Positions 8,248 through 17,105 of a stretch of 64,000 bases of DNA are shown piece after piece. Every line of letters starts with the position of its first letter. Within the stretch, counting starts at the first letter, position 1. Where the stretch lies: the NCBI RefSeq assembly GCF_010179735.1, contig NZ_JAAEEH010000003.1:1-64000 (forward strand), in the 5' to 3' direction. This DNA is from Anaerotalea alkaliphila. GTDB lineage: Bacteria > Bacillota > Clostridia > Lachnospirales > Vallitaleaceae. The notes beneath the pieces are model-generated. The model was not told where the DNA came from. It ran no database searches and saw nothing but the letters and a program-made list of their open reading frames with translations. Both the position numbers and the translations under genes were made by a program.

Positions 8248-9729
8248 ATGTTAGGGAAAAACGGGAAAGTTGTTGCATTGTTTTTGGTTCTTGGGCTGTA
8301 CATGTCGGCATTGGCCGGCTGTGGGAAAGGCACCGCACAGAAGGAGTACGATTTCTACATCTTCAACGGAAAAAGCGAGAATGCGGAAGCCTTCGAGAAG
8401 CTGGTGGAGGTGTACCAGGCGGAGACCGGCAAGAAGGTCAAGCTGTTCTCCCTGGGAACCTCGGATGTCCTCGAGACACTCCGCACGGAGATGAATTCCA
8501 AGGAGAAGCCCACAATCTTCTCCATCGGCGCAGGAGCGGCAAGGGAATGGCAGGAAGGCGGATTTGTGCTGGACCTGGCCGAAGAGGGGATTCCGGAGCT
8601 GAAGGTGCTGGCGGATTCGATTCCCGAAGGGATGCGCCTGCAGACGGAGGCGGGAGAAAACCTTGGAATCCCCTACAATGTGGAGGGATATGGACTGATC
8701 GTCGACAAGCGGATGCTTGGGGAGCTGTTCGGACTGGAGCAGGCCGACGGTATCGTGGCGGATTTCAAGGCGGCGGGCTACGGGGAATTCCGGGCGTTCG
8801 TGGAGGCAGTGGACGGGTACATCAAGAACGAAACAGCAGGGACCGTCCTTTTAAACGGCAACACCTACACCCTGGCAGACCAGATGACGGAACGGACGGC
8901 CGCCTTGAACGGTGTCTTCGCCGTGGCGGGCGCGGAGCGGTGGACCTATGGAGACCATTTCAGCAACTATGCCCTCAACGCAGTGTTCGGCAGCCTGGCT
9001 GCAGCCCGGTCGGCAACAGAGGAGCAAGTGGAGCAGATGCGCTCACCTCTGCGGAAATCCATCGAAGCCTACGGGTTCAAGACCGATCATATCGCCGGGC
9101 CGGAAGGGAGCCTCGAGAGGGGACCGGAGCTGATCAATTCAACCAAGACCGGATACGACCAGGTGGTGCAGACGTTCGCCGAAGGCAAAGCGCTGTTCAT
9201 CAAGCAGGGAAACTGGATCTATCCCAATGTGCGCAAACTGGACGAAACGGTTGCGGAAAACAGCACCATCCTGCCCATGAAGCTGCCTTTTGCGGATGAA
9301 GACATCCAGGTGGAGGGACTGACGGCAGAGAAGTTCAACCGTTCCATCCCGGAATTCGTCGCACAGTACTACAGCATCAACAGGAAGGTGGAGGAAACCG
9401 AGCAGGTGGCCGCGCAGGAATTCCTGGTATGGCTGAACACCACGGAAACAGGCCAGAGGTTCATCGTGGAGGAATTCGCCTTCGTTCCCTTCAACGCAAG
9501 CGCGGACACCCGGCTGGAAAACCCCTTGAGCACCGATCTGATTGTGTACATGCGGGAAGGGAACGTGCTGTCCAATCCTTTCAACGGAGCCCCCACATCC
9601 TGGGGCCCGGAAAGCTACGGGAAGTTCATGATGGAAAATCTGCTGGTGAAAGAGGTGTGGACACAGGAAGACGTTGATGCGATGGTGGAAACCTGCATCA
9701 CCCAGTGGAAGGAACTGAGCAGCTATTAG
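8248..9729 (+). CDS. Sugar ABC transporter substrate-binding lipoprotein
   Basis: 493-residue family-1 extracellular solute-binding protein. The signal peptide ends in the lipobox LAGC (Cys22 or so). The mature part begins YDFYIFNGKSENAEAFEKLV and follows the two-lobe pattern of carbohydrate-binding proteins such as MalE. AAAGGAGG sets the ATG at 8248; ATG 8242 is possible but too close. The GH13 enzyme in the same operon suggests an alpha-glucoside or oligosaccharide as ligand. The gene is intact, unlike the permeases after it. Confidence 0.9.
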   Translation: MLGKNGKVVALFLVLGLYMSALAGCGKGTAQKEYDFYIFNGKSENAEAFEKLVEVYQAETGKKVKLFSLGTSDVLETLRTEMNSKEKPTIFSIGAGAAREWQEGGFVLDLAEEGIPELKVLADSIPEGMRLQTEAGENLGIPYNVEGYGLIVDKRMLGELFGLEQADGIVADFKAAGYGEFRAFVEAVDGYIKNETAGTVLLNGNTYTLADQMTERTAALNGVFAVAGAERWTYGDHFSNYALNAVFGSLAAARSATEEQVEQMRSPLRKSIEAYGFKTDHIAGPEGSLERGPELINSTKTGYDQVVQTFAEGKALFIKQGNWIYPNVRKLDETVAENSTILPMKLPFADEDIQVEGLTAEKFNRSIPEFVAQYYSINRKVEETEQVAAQEFLVWLNTTETGQRFIVEEFAFVPFNASADTRLENPLSTDLIVYMREGNVLSNPFNGAPTSWGPESYGKFMMENLLVKEVWTQEDVDAMVETCITQWKELSSY

Positions 9730-9761
9730 GCTAGCATCCCCTGTGCATGAAAGGTGGTCCC

Positions 9762-10657
9762 ATGGAAAAATTCTACAAGAAATGGTTTTTGCTGCTGTCC
9801 GCACCTGCCGTCATCCTGTTCCTGTTCATCATCCTGATCCCTTTCCTGATGGGAGTCGCCTATTCCTTTACAGGCTGGAGGGGGACCTACTTCGTCGGAG
9901 GGGACACCTGGTGGCAGGCGCTGGTGGGGTTCGACAACTACAAACGGATTTTCACTTCCCGCCAGTTCATCGATGCGTTCACCTATACGGTGACCTATAC
10001 GGTGGTGGCGCTGGCGACCATCAACGTGGTGGCCCTGGGGATGGCCCTGATGATCAAGAGGATCCGTTTCGGAAAAAGTCTGTTCGCTCCGTCTATTTCC
10101 TTCCCAACCTGTTGGGGGGGCTTGCCTTAGGCTTCATCTGGAAATTCATATTCGAGAATGTATTCACGGAAATCCTCTTCGGACCCTCCGGTGTCCTGCC
10201 AATGGAATTCCTGACCAACATGACCCAGAATCCCACCAAGGCGCTTCTCGCGATGGTGATCATGACGACCTGGCAGTCCGCGGGCTATATGATGATCATC
10301 TACCTGACGGGACTGAACAACATCCCCGACAGCCTGTACGAGGCGGCGGACATCGATGGGGCGGGGGCATGGAAGAAATTCCTGCACATCACGACACCCA
10401 TGCTGATGCCCTCCTTCACCGTGGTGCTCTTCCTGACCCTGTCCAGCAGCTTCAAGCTCCTGGACCAGAACGTAGCCTTGACGGAAGGAAACTTCGGCAC
10501 CAGGATGCTGGCCCTCCAGATCCTGCGGACGACCAAGGATACAAGCCCGCCCGACTATGGCGCAGCCCAGGCCCAGGCGGTGGTGTTCTTCCTTCTGATT
10601 GCAGTGGTATCCATGGTGCAGGTGTACATCACGAAGAAGAAGGAGGTCGAGGCATGA
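9762..10657 (+). pseudogene. Sugar ABC transporter permease (MalF type), frameshifted
   Basis: The start (MEKFYKKWFLLLSAPAVILF, after AAGGTGG) reads in one frame to MIKRIRFGKS near 10080. The rest of the family sequence (RSVYFLPNLLGGLALGFIWKF, then the EAA-loop motif SLYEAADIDGAGAWKKFL) continues in the -1 frame to the stop at 10657. One base is missing between about 10071 and 10090; adding one restores a normal permease of about 298 residues with six helices. It could be a real mutation, a sequencing error, or slippage on the five-A run in GGAAAAAG. The end overlaps the next gene as ATGA. Confidence 0.85.
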
Positions 10658-11265
10658 ACGGTTGGAAGAAAAAGGCAGTCAAGGGACTGTTGGGCGTGGT
10701 TTTGGCGGGAATCGCCGGCTATACCCTGTTTCCCCTGTATTTCATGTTCGTGAATTCCTTCAAGGGGCAGAGCGAAATCGTCGGGAATCCTCTTGGGATG
10801 CCCCAATCGTGGGACCTGTCCTACATCAGGAACGCCATCGAGCAGATAAACCTGCTGCAAGCCTTGATGTACACCCTGCTGGGGACGGTGGCATCCCTTT
10901 TCCTATTGGTGACGGTGTCCGCTTTGGCGGCCTGGGTCATGGTGCGGAGCAAATCCAAGCTCAGCCAGGTTTTTTTTCGGATCGTCTTCCCGCTGGTGAA
11001 GTCCACCACCGTGACGGTCATCATCCTGAACACCATGTGGATCTGGAACGACTACCTCTTGCCGTTCCTGGTCATCGGAAACACCAAGACCAAGACGTTG
11101 ACGCTGGAACTCTTTTACGCGAGAAGCCTGGCCGGGCAGTATGGGAATCCCTGGGAACTGGTGATTCCGGCGGTCATGGTCAGCTCGATCCCGGTCATCC
11201 TTTTGTTCCTGGCCCTGCAGAAACACTTCATTTCCGGCGTTTCGGACGGGGCCGTGAAAAGCTGA
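10654..11265 (+). CDS. Sugar ABC transporter permease (MalG type), internally deleted
   Basis: Open frame of 203 residues where the family has about 275. The N-terminal part (helix 1, then FVNSFKGQSEIVGNPLG, helices 2 and part of 3, AAWVMVRSKSKLSQ) and the C-terminal part (FFRIVFPLVKSTTVTVIILN through FISGVSDGAVKS) both match the family. They are joined directly near 10966-10977, with roughly 75 residues missing in frame. The lost piece normally holds about two helices and the EAA loop that docks on the ATPase, so the product should not work as a permease. An eight-T run lies at the junction. Confidence 0.85.
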   Translation: MNGWKKKAVKGLLGVVLAGIAGYTLFPLYFMFVNSFKGQSEIVGNPLGMPQSWDLSYIRNAIEQINLLQALMYTLLGTVASLFLLVTVSALAAWVMVRSKSKLSQVFFRIVFPLVKSTTVTVIILNTMWIWNDYLLPFLVIGNTKTKTLTLELFYARSLAGQYGNPWELVIPAVMVSSIPVILLFLALQKHFISGVSDGAVKS

Positions 11266-11289
11266 CGGACACAAGACTTAGGAGGAACT

Positions 11290-12978
11290 ATGGAAACAAC
11301 GATGGAAGCAGCCTGGTGGAAAGAGGCGGTGGTGTATCAGATCTACCCCAAGAGTTTCTGTGACAGCAACGGGGACGGAATCGGAGACCTGGGGGGCGTG
11401 ACCCGGAAGCTGGGATACCTGAAGGAACTGGGGGTGGATGCGGTCTGGTTGTGTCCCTTCTACCGTTCCCCCATGCGGGACAACGGGTACGACATCTCCG
11501 ACTACTATGGCGTAGACCCGACGTTCGGCACCATGGAGGACATGGAGGGACTGTTGGCCGAAGCGAAAAAGCACGGCATCGTTGTCGTGATCGACATGGT
11601 CCTGAACCATACCTCCGACGAGCACCCCTGGTTCAAGGCGGCTCTGGGGGATCCCGGGAGTCCCTACAGGGACTACTACATCTTCAAGGAGGGGGAAGCG
11701 CCTCCGTCCAATGCACGGAGCCTCTTTGGAGGTTCCGTCTGGGAACAGGCGGGAGAAGGGGAATGCTATTTCCATGCCTTCGACAGGACGCAGCCGGACC
11801 TGAACTGGGAGAATCCGCAGCTGCGGCAGGAAATCTACGACATGATGAACTTCTGGCTGGACAAGGGCGTGGGCGGGTTCCGCATGGACGCCATCACCTT
11901 CATCAAGAAAGACCTCCGGTTCCCCACCCTGGCGGCGGACCAGGCGGACGGGATGGCGGAGGTGGCCAAATCCTCCCTGAACCAGCCTGGAATCATCGAA
12001 TTCTTGAGAGAAATGAAAGACAACACCTACGGGCCCAGGAACGCAATGACCGTGGCGGAGGCGCCCGGAGTCCCCTATGGGGATTTGGGGGCGTACATCG
12101 GGGAAGAGGGGTGCTTCTCCATGCTCTTCGATTTCAGCTACACGGACATCGACCTGGTACCCCATGCCCCTTGGTATGAGGAGGCGCCCTGGACCTGGGG
12201 GGAGTTCAAACGGGCCCTGTTCAGAAGCCAGGAAAGCATCCAGGCGGTGGGATGGGGCGCCGTCTATCTGGAGAACCATGACCAGCCCAGAAGCATCAAC
12301 AAGTATTTCGAACGGGACGGACTGGAGGAAAAGCATCTTTACCATATGGGAAGCGCCCTGGCCACCCTCTATTTCCTCCTCCGGGGCACGCCGTTCATCC
12401 ACCAGGGACAGGAAATCGGCATGCGCAACTGCCCCTTCGAGAGCATCGGGGACTACGACGACGTCAACACCCGCGACCAGTACAAGCGGGCCTTGGAGGC
12501 CGGACATACCCGGGAAGAGGCGTTGAAGGTCGCCCACCGGAGGAGCCGGGACAATTCCAGGACACCCATGCAATGGGACGGAAGCGACCACGGGGGATTC
12601 AGCACCCATACGCCCTGGCTGAAGCAGCATCCCGATTGGAGGAACCAACATGTGGCGAAGCAGCTGCAGGAAGAGGGTTCCCTGCTGTCCTATTACAGGA
12701 AGCTGATCGCCTTGCGGAAGTCGGACCGATGGAAGCCCGTCCTGGTCCATGGAGGCATCCGGGAAGTACCCCTGGAGCAGGAACGGATTGTGGCGTACAT
12801 CCGGCATGCGGCCGGCCGGTCGGTCCTGGTCGTGGCCAACATGGGAAAGGAATCCGGCGAAATCAGGATCCCCTGGACCAGGAGGATCCTGGGGAACTAC
12901 AAGGACCTGGAAGGGGAAAAGGGGGGAGCCCTGCACATCCGACCCTATGAAGCCCTTGTCCTGGAGATTACCAGCTAG
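11290..12978 (+). CDS. GH13 alpha-glucosidase
   Basis: 562-residue cytoplasmic alpha-glucosidase of the oligo-1,6-glucosidase/alpha-glucosidase group. It starts WWKEAVVYQIYPKSF; the catalytic residues are Asp200 (GFRMDAI), Glu257 (TVAEAPG) and Asp331 (ENHDQPR). The conserved DMVLNHTSDEHPWF (residues 102-115) and the C-terminal beta domain are complete. Probably hydrolyses an imported alpha-glucoside; exact linkage is uncertain. Last gene of the LacI-controlled operon, RBS AGGAGG, followed by a strong terminator. No ABC ATPase gene is present; many Firmicutes share one MsmK-like ATPase among such systems. Confidence 0.93.
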   Translation: METTMEAAWWKEAVVYQIYPKSFCDSNGDGIGDLGGVTRKLGYLKELGVDAVWLCPFYRSPMRDNGYDISDYYGVDPTFGTMEDMEGLLAEAKKHGIVVVIDMVLNHTSDEHPWFKAALGDPGSPYRDYYIFKEGEAPPSNARSLFGGSVWEQAGEGECYFHAFDRTQPDLNWENPQLRQEIYDMMNFWLDKGVGGFRMDAITFIKKDLRFPTLAADQADGMAEVAKSSLNQPGIIEFLREMKDNTYGPRNAMTVAEAPGVPYGDLGAYIGEEGCFSMLFDFSYTDIDLVPHAPWYEEAPWTWGEFKRALFRSQESIQAVGWGAVYLENHDQPRSINKYFERDGLEEKHLYHMGSALATLYFLLRGTPFIHQGQEIGMRNCPFESIGDYDDVNTRDQYKRALEAGHTREEALKVAHRRSRDNSRTPMQWDGSDHGGFSTHTPWLKQHPDWRNQHVAKQLQEEGSLLSYYRKLIALRKSDRWKPVLVHGGIREVPLEQERIVAYIRHAAGRSVLVVANMGKESGEIRIPWTRRILGNYKDLEGEKGGALHIRPYEALVLEITS

Positions 12979-12988
12979 AAGAAAGATG

Positions 12989-13036
12989 AAAAGCACCCCC
13001 CTGGTATGATATAATCATGCCAGGGGGGTGCTTTTC
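12989..13036 (+). terminator. Terminator after the alpha-glucosidase
   Basis: Perfect 16-bp stem (12989-13004 with 13020-13035) rich in C/G, 15-base loop, ending in TTTT. The AAAA at the other end lets it work in both directions. Confidence 0.85.
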
Positions 13037-13083
13037 CATTGGCGCCCACCAGCTCGGGGATATGGAATGGAGGTGTGTTCGGA

Positions 13084-14292
13084 ATGGATGATGCGAAAGG
13101 AAGATGTCCACGCTGCGGTTCGGCGGATGTGGTGCCGGTGGTCTACGGCCATGCGGACCACGCCCTTTTTCTGGAGGCCCAGGCAGGCAAGGTCCGGCTG
13201 GGGGACGGCTGCGATACGGAGGGGCCCACAGCCTTCTGCAACGCCTGTGGCCATGCATGGTACGGCGAAGGGGAGGAAGGCCTGCATCCCGGCAGGGTGG
13301 TGTCCCAATACAAGGACCTCTACAAGGTGGCAGTGGGGAACGCCGAGGTCCTGGCGGAAATATCCGGAAAGCTGCGGCACGGGGCGCAGAGCCGGAGGGA
13401 CTACCCTGCGGTGGGGGACCATGTGCTGGTGGACCGGACGGACGACGCCGGAGGCCATGCCATCATCCATCGGATCCTGCCCCGGACCAGCGCCTTCGTG
13501 CGCAAGGATCCCGGCAATGCCGGGGAGGTCCAGGTGGTGGCGGCCAACATCGACACGGTGTTCCTCTGCATGTCCCTGAACCGGGACTTCAACCTGCGCC
13601 GCCTGGAGCGCTACCTGGCCATCGCCTGGGACAGCGGTGCCACACCGGTGGTCGTCCTGACCAAAGCGGACCTTTGCCCGGAATGGGAAGAAAGGATGGA
13701 GGAGGTGCGGCGGACGGCCCCTGGAGTCGAAGTGGTCCTGACCTCCAGCTTCCGGGAGGAGGGATGGAAACCCTTGGCCCCCTACCTCGGGGAAGGGAGG
13801 ACCGCCGCCTTCCTGGGGTCCTCCGGGGTGGGGAAATCCACCATGATCAACCGGCTGCTGGGGGAGGAGCGGATCCGGACGAAAGCGGTCCGGGAGGACG
13901 ATGACCGGGGAAGGCATGCCACCACCCGCAGGGAACTGTTCCTTATCCCCGGGGGTGGGGCCGTCATCGACACTCCAGGCATGCGGGAACTGGGACTGGA
14001 ATCGGCGGACCTGGACAGGACATTCGAGGAGGTCCAGGCCCTGGCGGAGCAGTGCCGGTTCAAGGACTGCACCCACCAGGACGAACCAGGATGCGCCGTC
14101 CGGCGGGCGGTGGAGGAAGGGGAACTCTCCCGGGAGCGTCTGGAAAGCTGGAGGAAGCTGAAGAAGGAAGCCAAGTACGACGGCCTGAACGCGAGACAGA
14201 TCGAGCAGGAGAAGGTCCGCACCATGTTCGCCGGCTTTGGCGGCGTGAAGAACGCCCGGAACTACATCAAGGGAAAGAACAAGAGGAAATAG
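13084..14292 (+). CDS. rsgA: Ribosome small-subunit GTPase RsgA with N-terminal zinc ribbon
   Basis: 402 residues. Residues 1-60 form an extra zinc-ribbon-like module (C8-x2-C11 ... C52-x2-C55). The rest is RsgA: OB-fold, then a circularly permuted GTPase with G4 TKAD before the P-loop GSSGVGKST and G3 DTPGMRE, then the zinc-binding tail CRFKDC-THQDEPGC. RsgA releases or checks factors on maturing 30S subunits. GGAGGTG is 8 bases before the ATG. Standard RsgA lacks the N-terminal ribbon and is about 300 residues; the C-terminal extension ending NYIKGKNKRK is seen in the long RsgA subgroup. Confidence 0.9.
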   Translation: MDDAKGRCPRCGSADVVPVVYGHADHALFLEAQAGKVRLGDGCDTEGPTAFCNACGHAWYGEGEEGLHPGRVVSQYKDLYKVAVGNAEVLAEISGKLRHGAQSRRDYPAVGDHVLVDRTDDAGGHAIIHRILPRTSAFVRKDPGNAGEVQVVAANIDTVFLCMSLNRDFNLRRLERYLAIAWDSGATPVVVLTKADLCPEWEERMEEVRRTAPGVEVVLTSSFREEGWKPLAPYLGEGRTAAFLGSSGVGKSTMINRLLGEERIRTKAVREDDDRGRHATTRRELFLIPGGGAVIDTPGMRELGLESADLDRTFEEVQALAEQCRFKDCTHQDEPGCAVRRAVEEGELSRERLESWRKLKKEAKYDGLNARQIEQEKVRTMFAGFGGVKNARNYIKGKNKRK

Positions 14293-14304
14293 GAGGAGAA
14301 GCGT

Positions 14305-15084
14305 ATGATGAAAATGCCGGTCCTATTCATCGGCCACGGTTCGCCCATGAACGCCGTGGAGGACAACAGCTTCACCCGGTCCTGGGAGAAGGTCGCCGAG
14401 AAGATCCCCCGGCCGAAGGCCATCCTTTCCGTTTCCGCCCACTGGTATACGGAAGGGACCCGGGTCCTGGAGGCGGAGGCCCCAAGGACCATCCATGACA
14501 TGTACGGGTTCCCCCGGGAACTGTATGAAATCGTCTACGATGCGCCGGGGGCGCCAGAACTGGCCCGCAGGGCCAAAGGGATGCTGCCGGTGGAGGCTTC
14601 GACGGACAACAGCTGGGGCATCGACCACGGGACCTGGTCCGTGCTGCAGCGGATGTACCCCGAAAGGGACATTCCCGTCTTCCAGGTCAGCGTGGACGCC
14701 ACGGCGCCCCCCGAGGCGCACCTGGCCATGGGACGCAGCCTCCAACCCTTGCGGGAGGAAGGGGTCCTGATTCTGGGCAGCGGGAACGTGGTGCACAACC
14801 TGCGCCTGGTGGATTTCCACAAACGGGACGGATTCCCCTGGGCGGACATGTTCGACCGTTGGATCCTGGACAGGGTGCGGAAGAACGGCCGCCTGCACCG
14901 GCCGGAGGAGGCGGCGGACCATGGGGCAGCGGGAGAGGCGGGCAGACTGGCAGTCCCCACGCCGGACCACTTCTATCCCCTGCTGTATGTGCTGGGGGCG
15001 GCGGAGCAGGGGGAGCAGGTGGAGGTCTTCAACGAAAGCCGTATCATGGGATCCGTTTCCATGACCTGCTACCTGATCGGATGA
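14305..15084 (+). CDS. Class III extradiol dioxygenase family protein (YgiD-like)
   Basis: 259 residues matching the LigB/4,5-DOPA extradiol dioxygenase family. Metal-site histidines appear in LFIGHGSPMNA (about residue 11), SVSAHWYT (about 47) and LGSGNVVHNLR (about 165), with the late His in PDHFYPLLYV. Members open catechol-type rings with Fe2+ or Zn2+; the real substrate in an anaerobe is unclear. AGGAGGAG precedes the start; ATG 14308 is an alternative. It overlaps the next gene by 4 bases. Confidence 0.87.
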   Translation: MMKMPVLFIGHGSPMNAVEDNSFTRSWEKVAEKIPRPKAILSVSAHWYTEGTRVLEAEAPRTIHDMYGFPRELYEIVYDAPGAPELARRAKGMLPVEASTDNSWGIDHGTWSVLQRMYPERDIPVFQVSVDATAPPEAHLAMGRSLQPLREEGVLILGSGNVVHNLRLVDFHKRDGFPWADMFDRWILDRVRKNGRLHRPEEAADHGAAGEAGRLAVPTPDHFYPLLYVLGAAEQGEQVEVFNESRIMGSVSMTCYLIG

Positions 15085-15929
15085 GGCGCCCTGCGGTTTC
15101 CAACAAAAGACCGGTCCTGGCCGTAAGCCTCCTGGTGTTTCTGGTCCTTGCCCTCTGGCACGGGCCGGTGACCCGGCGTCATGTGGTGGAGACGGACTCC
15201 CCCCATATAAAAAGTCCCGTCCGCATCGTGCTGGTCACGGACCTGCACAGCCACATCTACGGAACGGGACAGGGGAAGCTGCTGGAGAGGATAGCCCGGG
15301 AGGAACCGGACCTGCTGGTCCTGGCCGGGGACATCGCCGACGATGTGGCTCCGGACCTGGGCACGGTCCTGTTCCTGGAAGGGATCAAGGGCATGGCCCC
15401 CACCTTCTATGTCACCGGGAACCATGAGTGGTGGCGTCCGGACGTGGAGGCTGTGAAGGACCTGTTCGCAAGCCACGGAGTCCGGGTGCTCTCCCAGGAG
15501 ACGGCCACCCTCAAGGTAGGGGAGAGCCTGCTTGGGATCAGCGGAATCGAGGACCTGGAGATCCTGCGCCTGGGAAAGGGAACGGATCCGGACAGCCTCC
15601 AGGAACTGATGGCACCGCTTGCCAAGAGGCCCATGGAGGGATACCAGATCCTGGCGGCACACCGGCCGGAAGGGATCCGGACCTACCGCGGCTATGGCTT
15701 CGACCTGGTCCTTTCGGGACACGCGCACGGAGGACAATGGCGCATCCCCCTTCTTCTGAACGGACTCTACGCCCCCAACCAGGGGTTCCTTCCGCCCTAC
15801 GCAGGGGGAATCTACCGCCACGGGACGACCACCCATGTGGTGAGCCGGGGGCTGGCTTTCAACCCAAGGCTGCCCAGGATCTTCAATCCGGCGGAGGTTG
15901 TCCTTGTGGAGCTTGTGCCCGTCCCTTAA
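15081..15929 (+). CDS. Membrane-anchored metallophosphoesterase
   Basis: 282 residues: an N-terminal signal anchor (PVLAVSLLVFLVLALW) followed by a calcineurin-like phosphoesterase domain facing outside. Metal ligands are visible in LVTDLHSH, LAGDIADD, VTGNHEWW, ILAAHRPE and LSGHAHGGQ. This is the YaeI/YkuE type, which includes enzymes acting on lipid phosphates. Start overlaps the previous stop (ATGA). The 3' end overlaps the convergent gene by 4 bases. Confidence 0.9.
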   Translation: MRRPAVSNKRPVLAVSLLVFLVLALWHGPVTRRHVVETDSPHIKSPVRIVLVTDLHSHIYGTGQGKLLERIAREEPDLLVLAGDIADDVAPDLGTVLFLEGIKGMAPTFYVTGNHEWWRPDVEAVKDLFASHGVRVLSQETATLKVGESLLGISGIEDLEILRLGKGTDPDSLQELMAPLAKRPMEGYQILAAHRPEGIRTYRGYGFDLVLSGHAHGGQWRIPLLLNGLYAPNQGFLPPYAGGIYRHGTTTHVVSRGLAFNPRLPRIFNPAEVVLVELVPVP

Positions 15930-16282
15930 GGGCGGAGGTCCTTTCTGCGCTGGCCGAGCCGGGCACCGGACTGGTTCCCGCCGACGGCCCAAAGGAGCAG
16001 TAGGGCCATGTAGAGGACGTATAGGGGATTGGGTTCATTCTGCAGATAGAGGCCCAGCAGCAGGACACCTGGAGCGGCCAGCAGCAGTCCCCACAACCAG
16101 GCGTGGCGGGGAAACAGGAATCCGCCCAGGAATCCCCCCAGGCCGTGCAGAAGAAGGAGGACGGCGATGGTGGCCAGACGTTCCGCCGTTCCTCCGTCCG
16201 CGAAGACGGAAACGAAGACACCGAAGAACCCCAGAAGCGACCCGACGGCGAAAAAGAGCAACCCTGCGACAAACTGTTTCAT
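15926..16282 (-). CDS. Small four-helix membrane protein, unknown function
   Basis: 118 residues, almost entirely hydrophobic in four segments (from MKQFVAGLLFFAVGSLLGFF to VLYMALLLLWAVGG) with a basic tail LGQRRKDLRP. GCAGGAGGTG is 7 bases before the ATG at 16282. I do not recognise a family; Gly-rich helices recall small polytopic membrane proteins of unknown role. Convergent with the phosphoesterase. Confidence 0.75.
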   Translation of the reverse strand: MKQFVAGLLFFAVGSLLGFFGVFVSVFADGGTAERLATIAVLLLLHGLGGFLGGFLFPRHAWLWGLLLAAPGVLLLGLYLQNEPNPLYVLYMALLLLWAVGGNQSGARLGQRRKDLRP

Positions 16283-16351
16283 AACAACACCTCCTGCATC
16301 CATTATACCCGGATTCAACGGAAGTGGAAAGGGGGAAGGAAGGAGAAGGGA

Positions 16352-16645
16352 ATGAGCACAGCAGCCACAACAGGAGCGGCCGCGGCAGCCGCCGCCGCCA
16401 TCAGCAACGCAGTCAAAGCGAACGGAGCCATCGTCTATCTGGCACCGGAAGACTTCCGCAGGATCCTGACCAGGACGGAGTATCCCATGGTCGTCATGGC
16501 GGAGTACGGAGCTTTCACAAAAAAATACAAGTACCTGACGGCCTATCAGGGATTCATCTTCTTTGCGAAGTCTCCGGAAAAACTGACCTTCCCCGTGCCG
16601 GTGGAGCTGATCCAGACCAAGAAGGTCTGGGTCCCGGACATGTAG
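16352..16645 (+). CDS. Conserved-type hypothetical protein, 97 aa
   Basis: Starts MSTAATTGAAAAAAAAIS, an Ala-rich helical stretch, then a compact part with EDFRRILTRTEYPMVVMAEYG, YKYLTAYQGFIFFAKS and a Trp-containing end (KKVWVPDM). The pattern of strand-rich hydrophobic segments suggests a folded domain, but I assign no function. GGAGAAGGG is just upstream. It ends 4 bases before the Nudix gene, implying one transcript. Confidence 0.75.
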   Translation: MSTAATTGAAAAAAAAISNAVKANGAIVYLAPEDFRRILTRTEYPMVVMAEYGAFTKKYKYLTAYQGFIFFAKSPEKLTFPVPVELIQTKKVWVPDM

Positions 16646-16649
16646 GCCC

Positions 16650-17105
16650 ATGGAAGTGCGGTTCTATGCGCCGGGTACCCCCATCCCCAGATGTTCCTAC
16701 GCCATCATCGCCGCAAGCCACAGGGGCAGGTGGCTCCTGGTCCGGCACCGGGAGCGGACCACCTGGGAGCTCCCCGCAGGGCATGTGGAACCGGGGGAGA
16801 GCCCGGAAGAAGCCGCCCATCGGGAGCTCAGGGAGGAAACGGGTGCCAGCAGGTACAGGCTGCACCCGGTCTGCCCCTATGGGGTGGAGGAAGCGGGAGA
16901 GGCGGGATACGGCATGCTCTTCTACGCGGAGGTGGAAGCGATGGACGGGGGGCTGGAGCATGAAATCGGTGAAACGGGTTTGTTCGACCGGCTGCCCCAG
17001 GCCATGACCTATGCCCGGATTCCCCCGGTGATGCTGACCGAAGTGGTGCGTTGGATGCGGGGGAAAGGATTGGAGATTCCAGGAGGTGGAAAAGATGGAT
17101 TATGA
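16650..17105 (+). CDS. NUDIX hydrolase
   Basis: 151 residues with a complete Nudix box, G-x5-E-x7-REExGU, starting GHVEPGESPEEAAHRELREE (about residues 48-67). It hydrolyses a nucleoside-diphosphate-linked compound with Mg2+; the specific substrate cannot be told. It overlaps the next gene by 11 bases and probably shares its transcript. Confidence 0.9.
   Translation: MEVRFYAPGTPIPRCSYAIIAASHRGRWLLVRHRERTTWELPAGHVEPGESPEEAAHRELREETGASRYRLHPVCPYGVEEAGEAGYGMLFYAEVEAMDGGLEHEIGETGLFDRLPQAMTYARIPPVMLTEVVRWMRGKGLEIPGGGKDGL

Noticed and set aside
9743-10657. Single intact permease read from the upstream ATG at 9743 in the -1 frame
   Set aside because: The first 110 codons of that frame give a His- and Pro-rich sequence unlike a membrane protein, whereas the overlapping frame from 9762 gives a proper first helix; a frameshift is the better reading.
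13005-13019. TATAAT in the loop of the terminator before rsgA as a promoter
   Set aside because: No acceptable -35 box at the right distance; the sequence is part of the hairpin loop.
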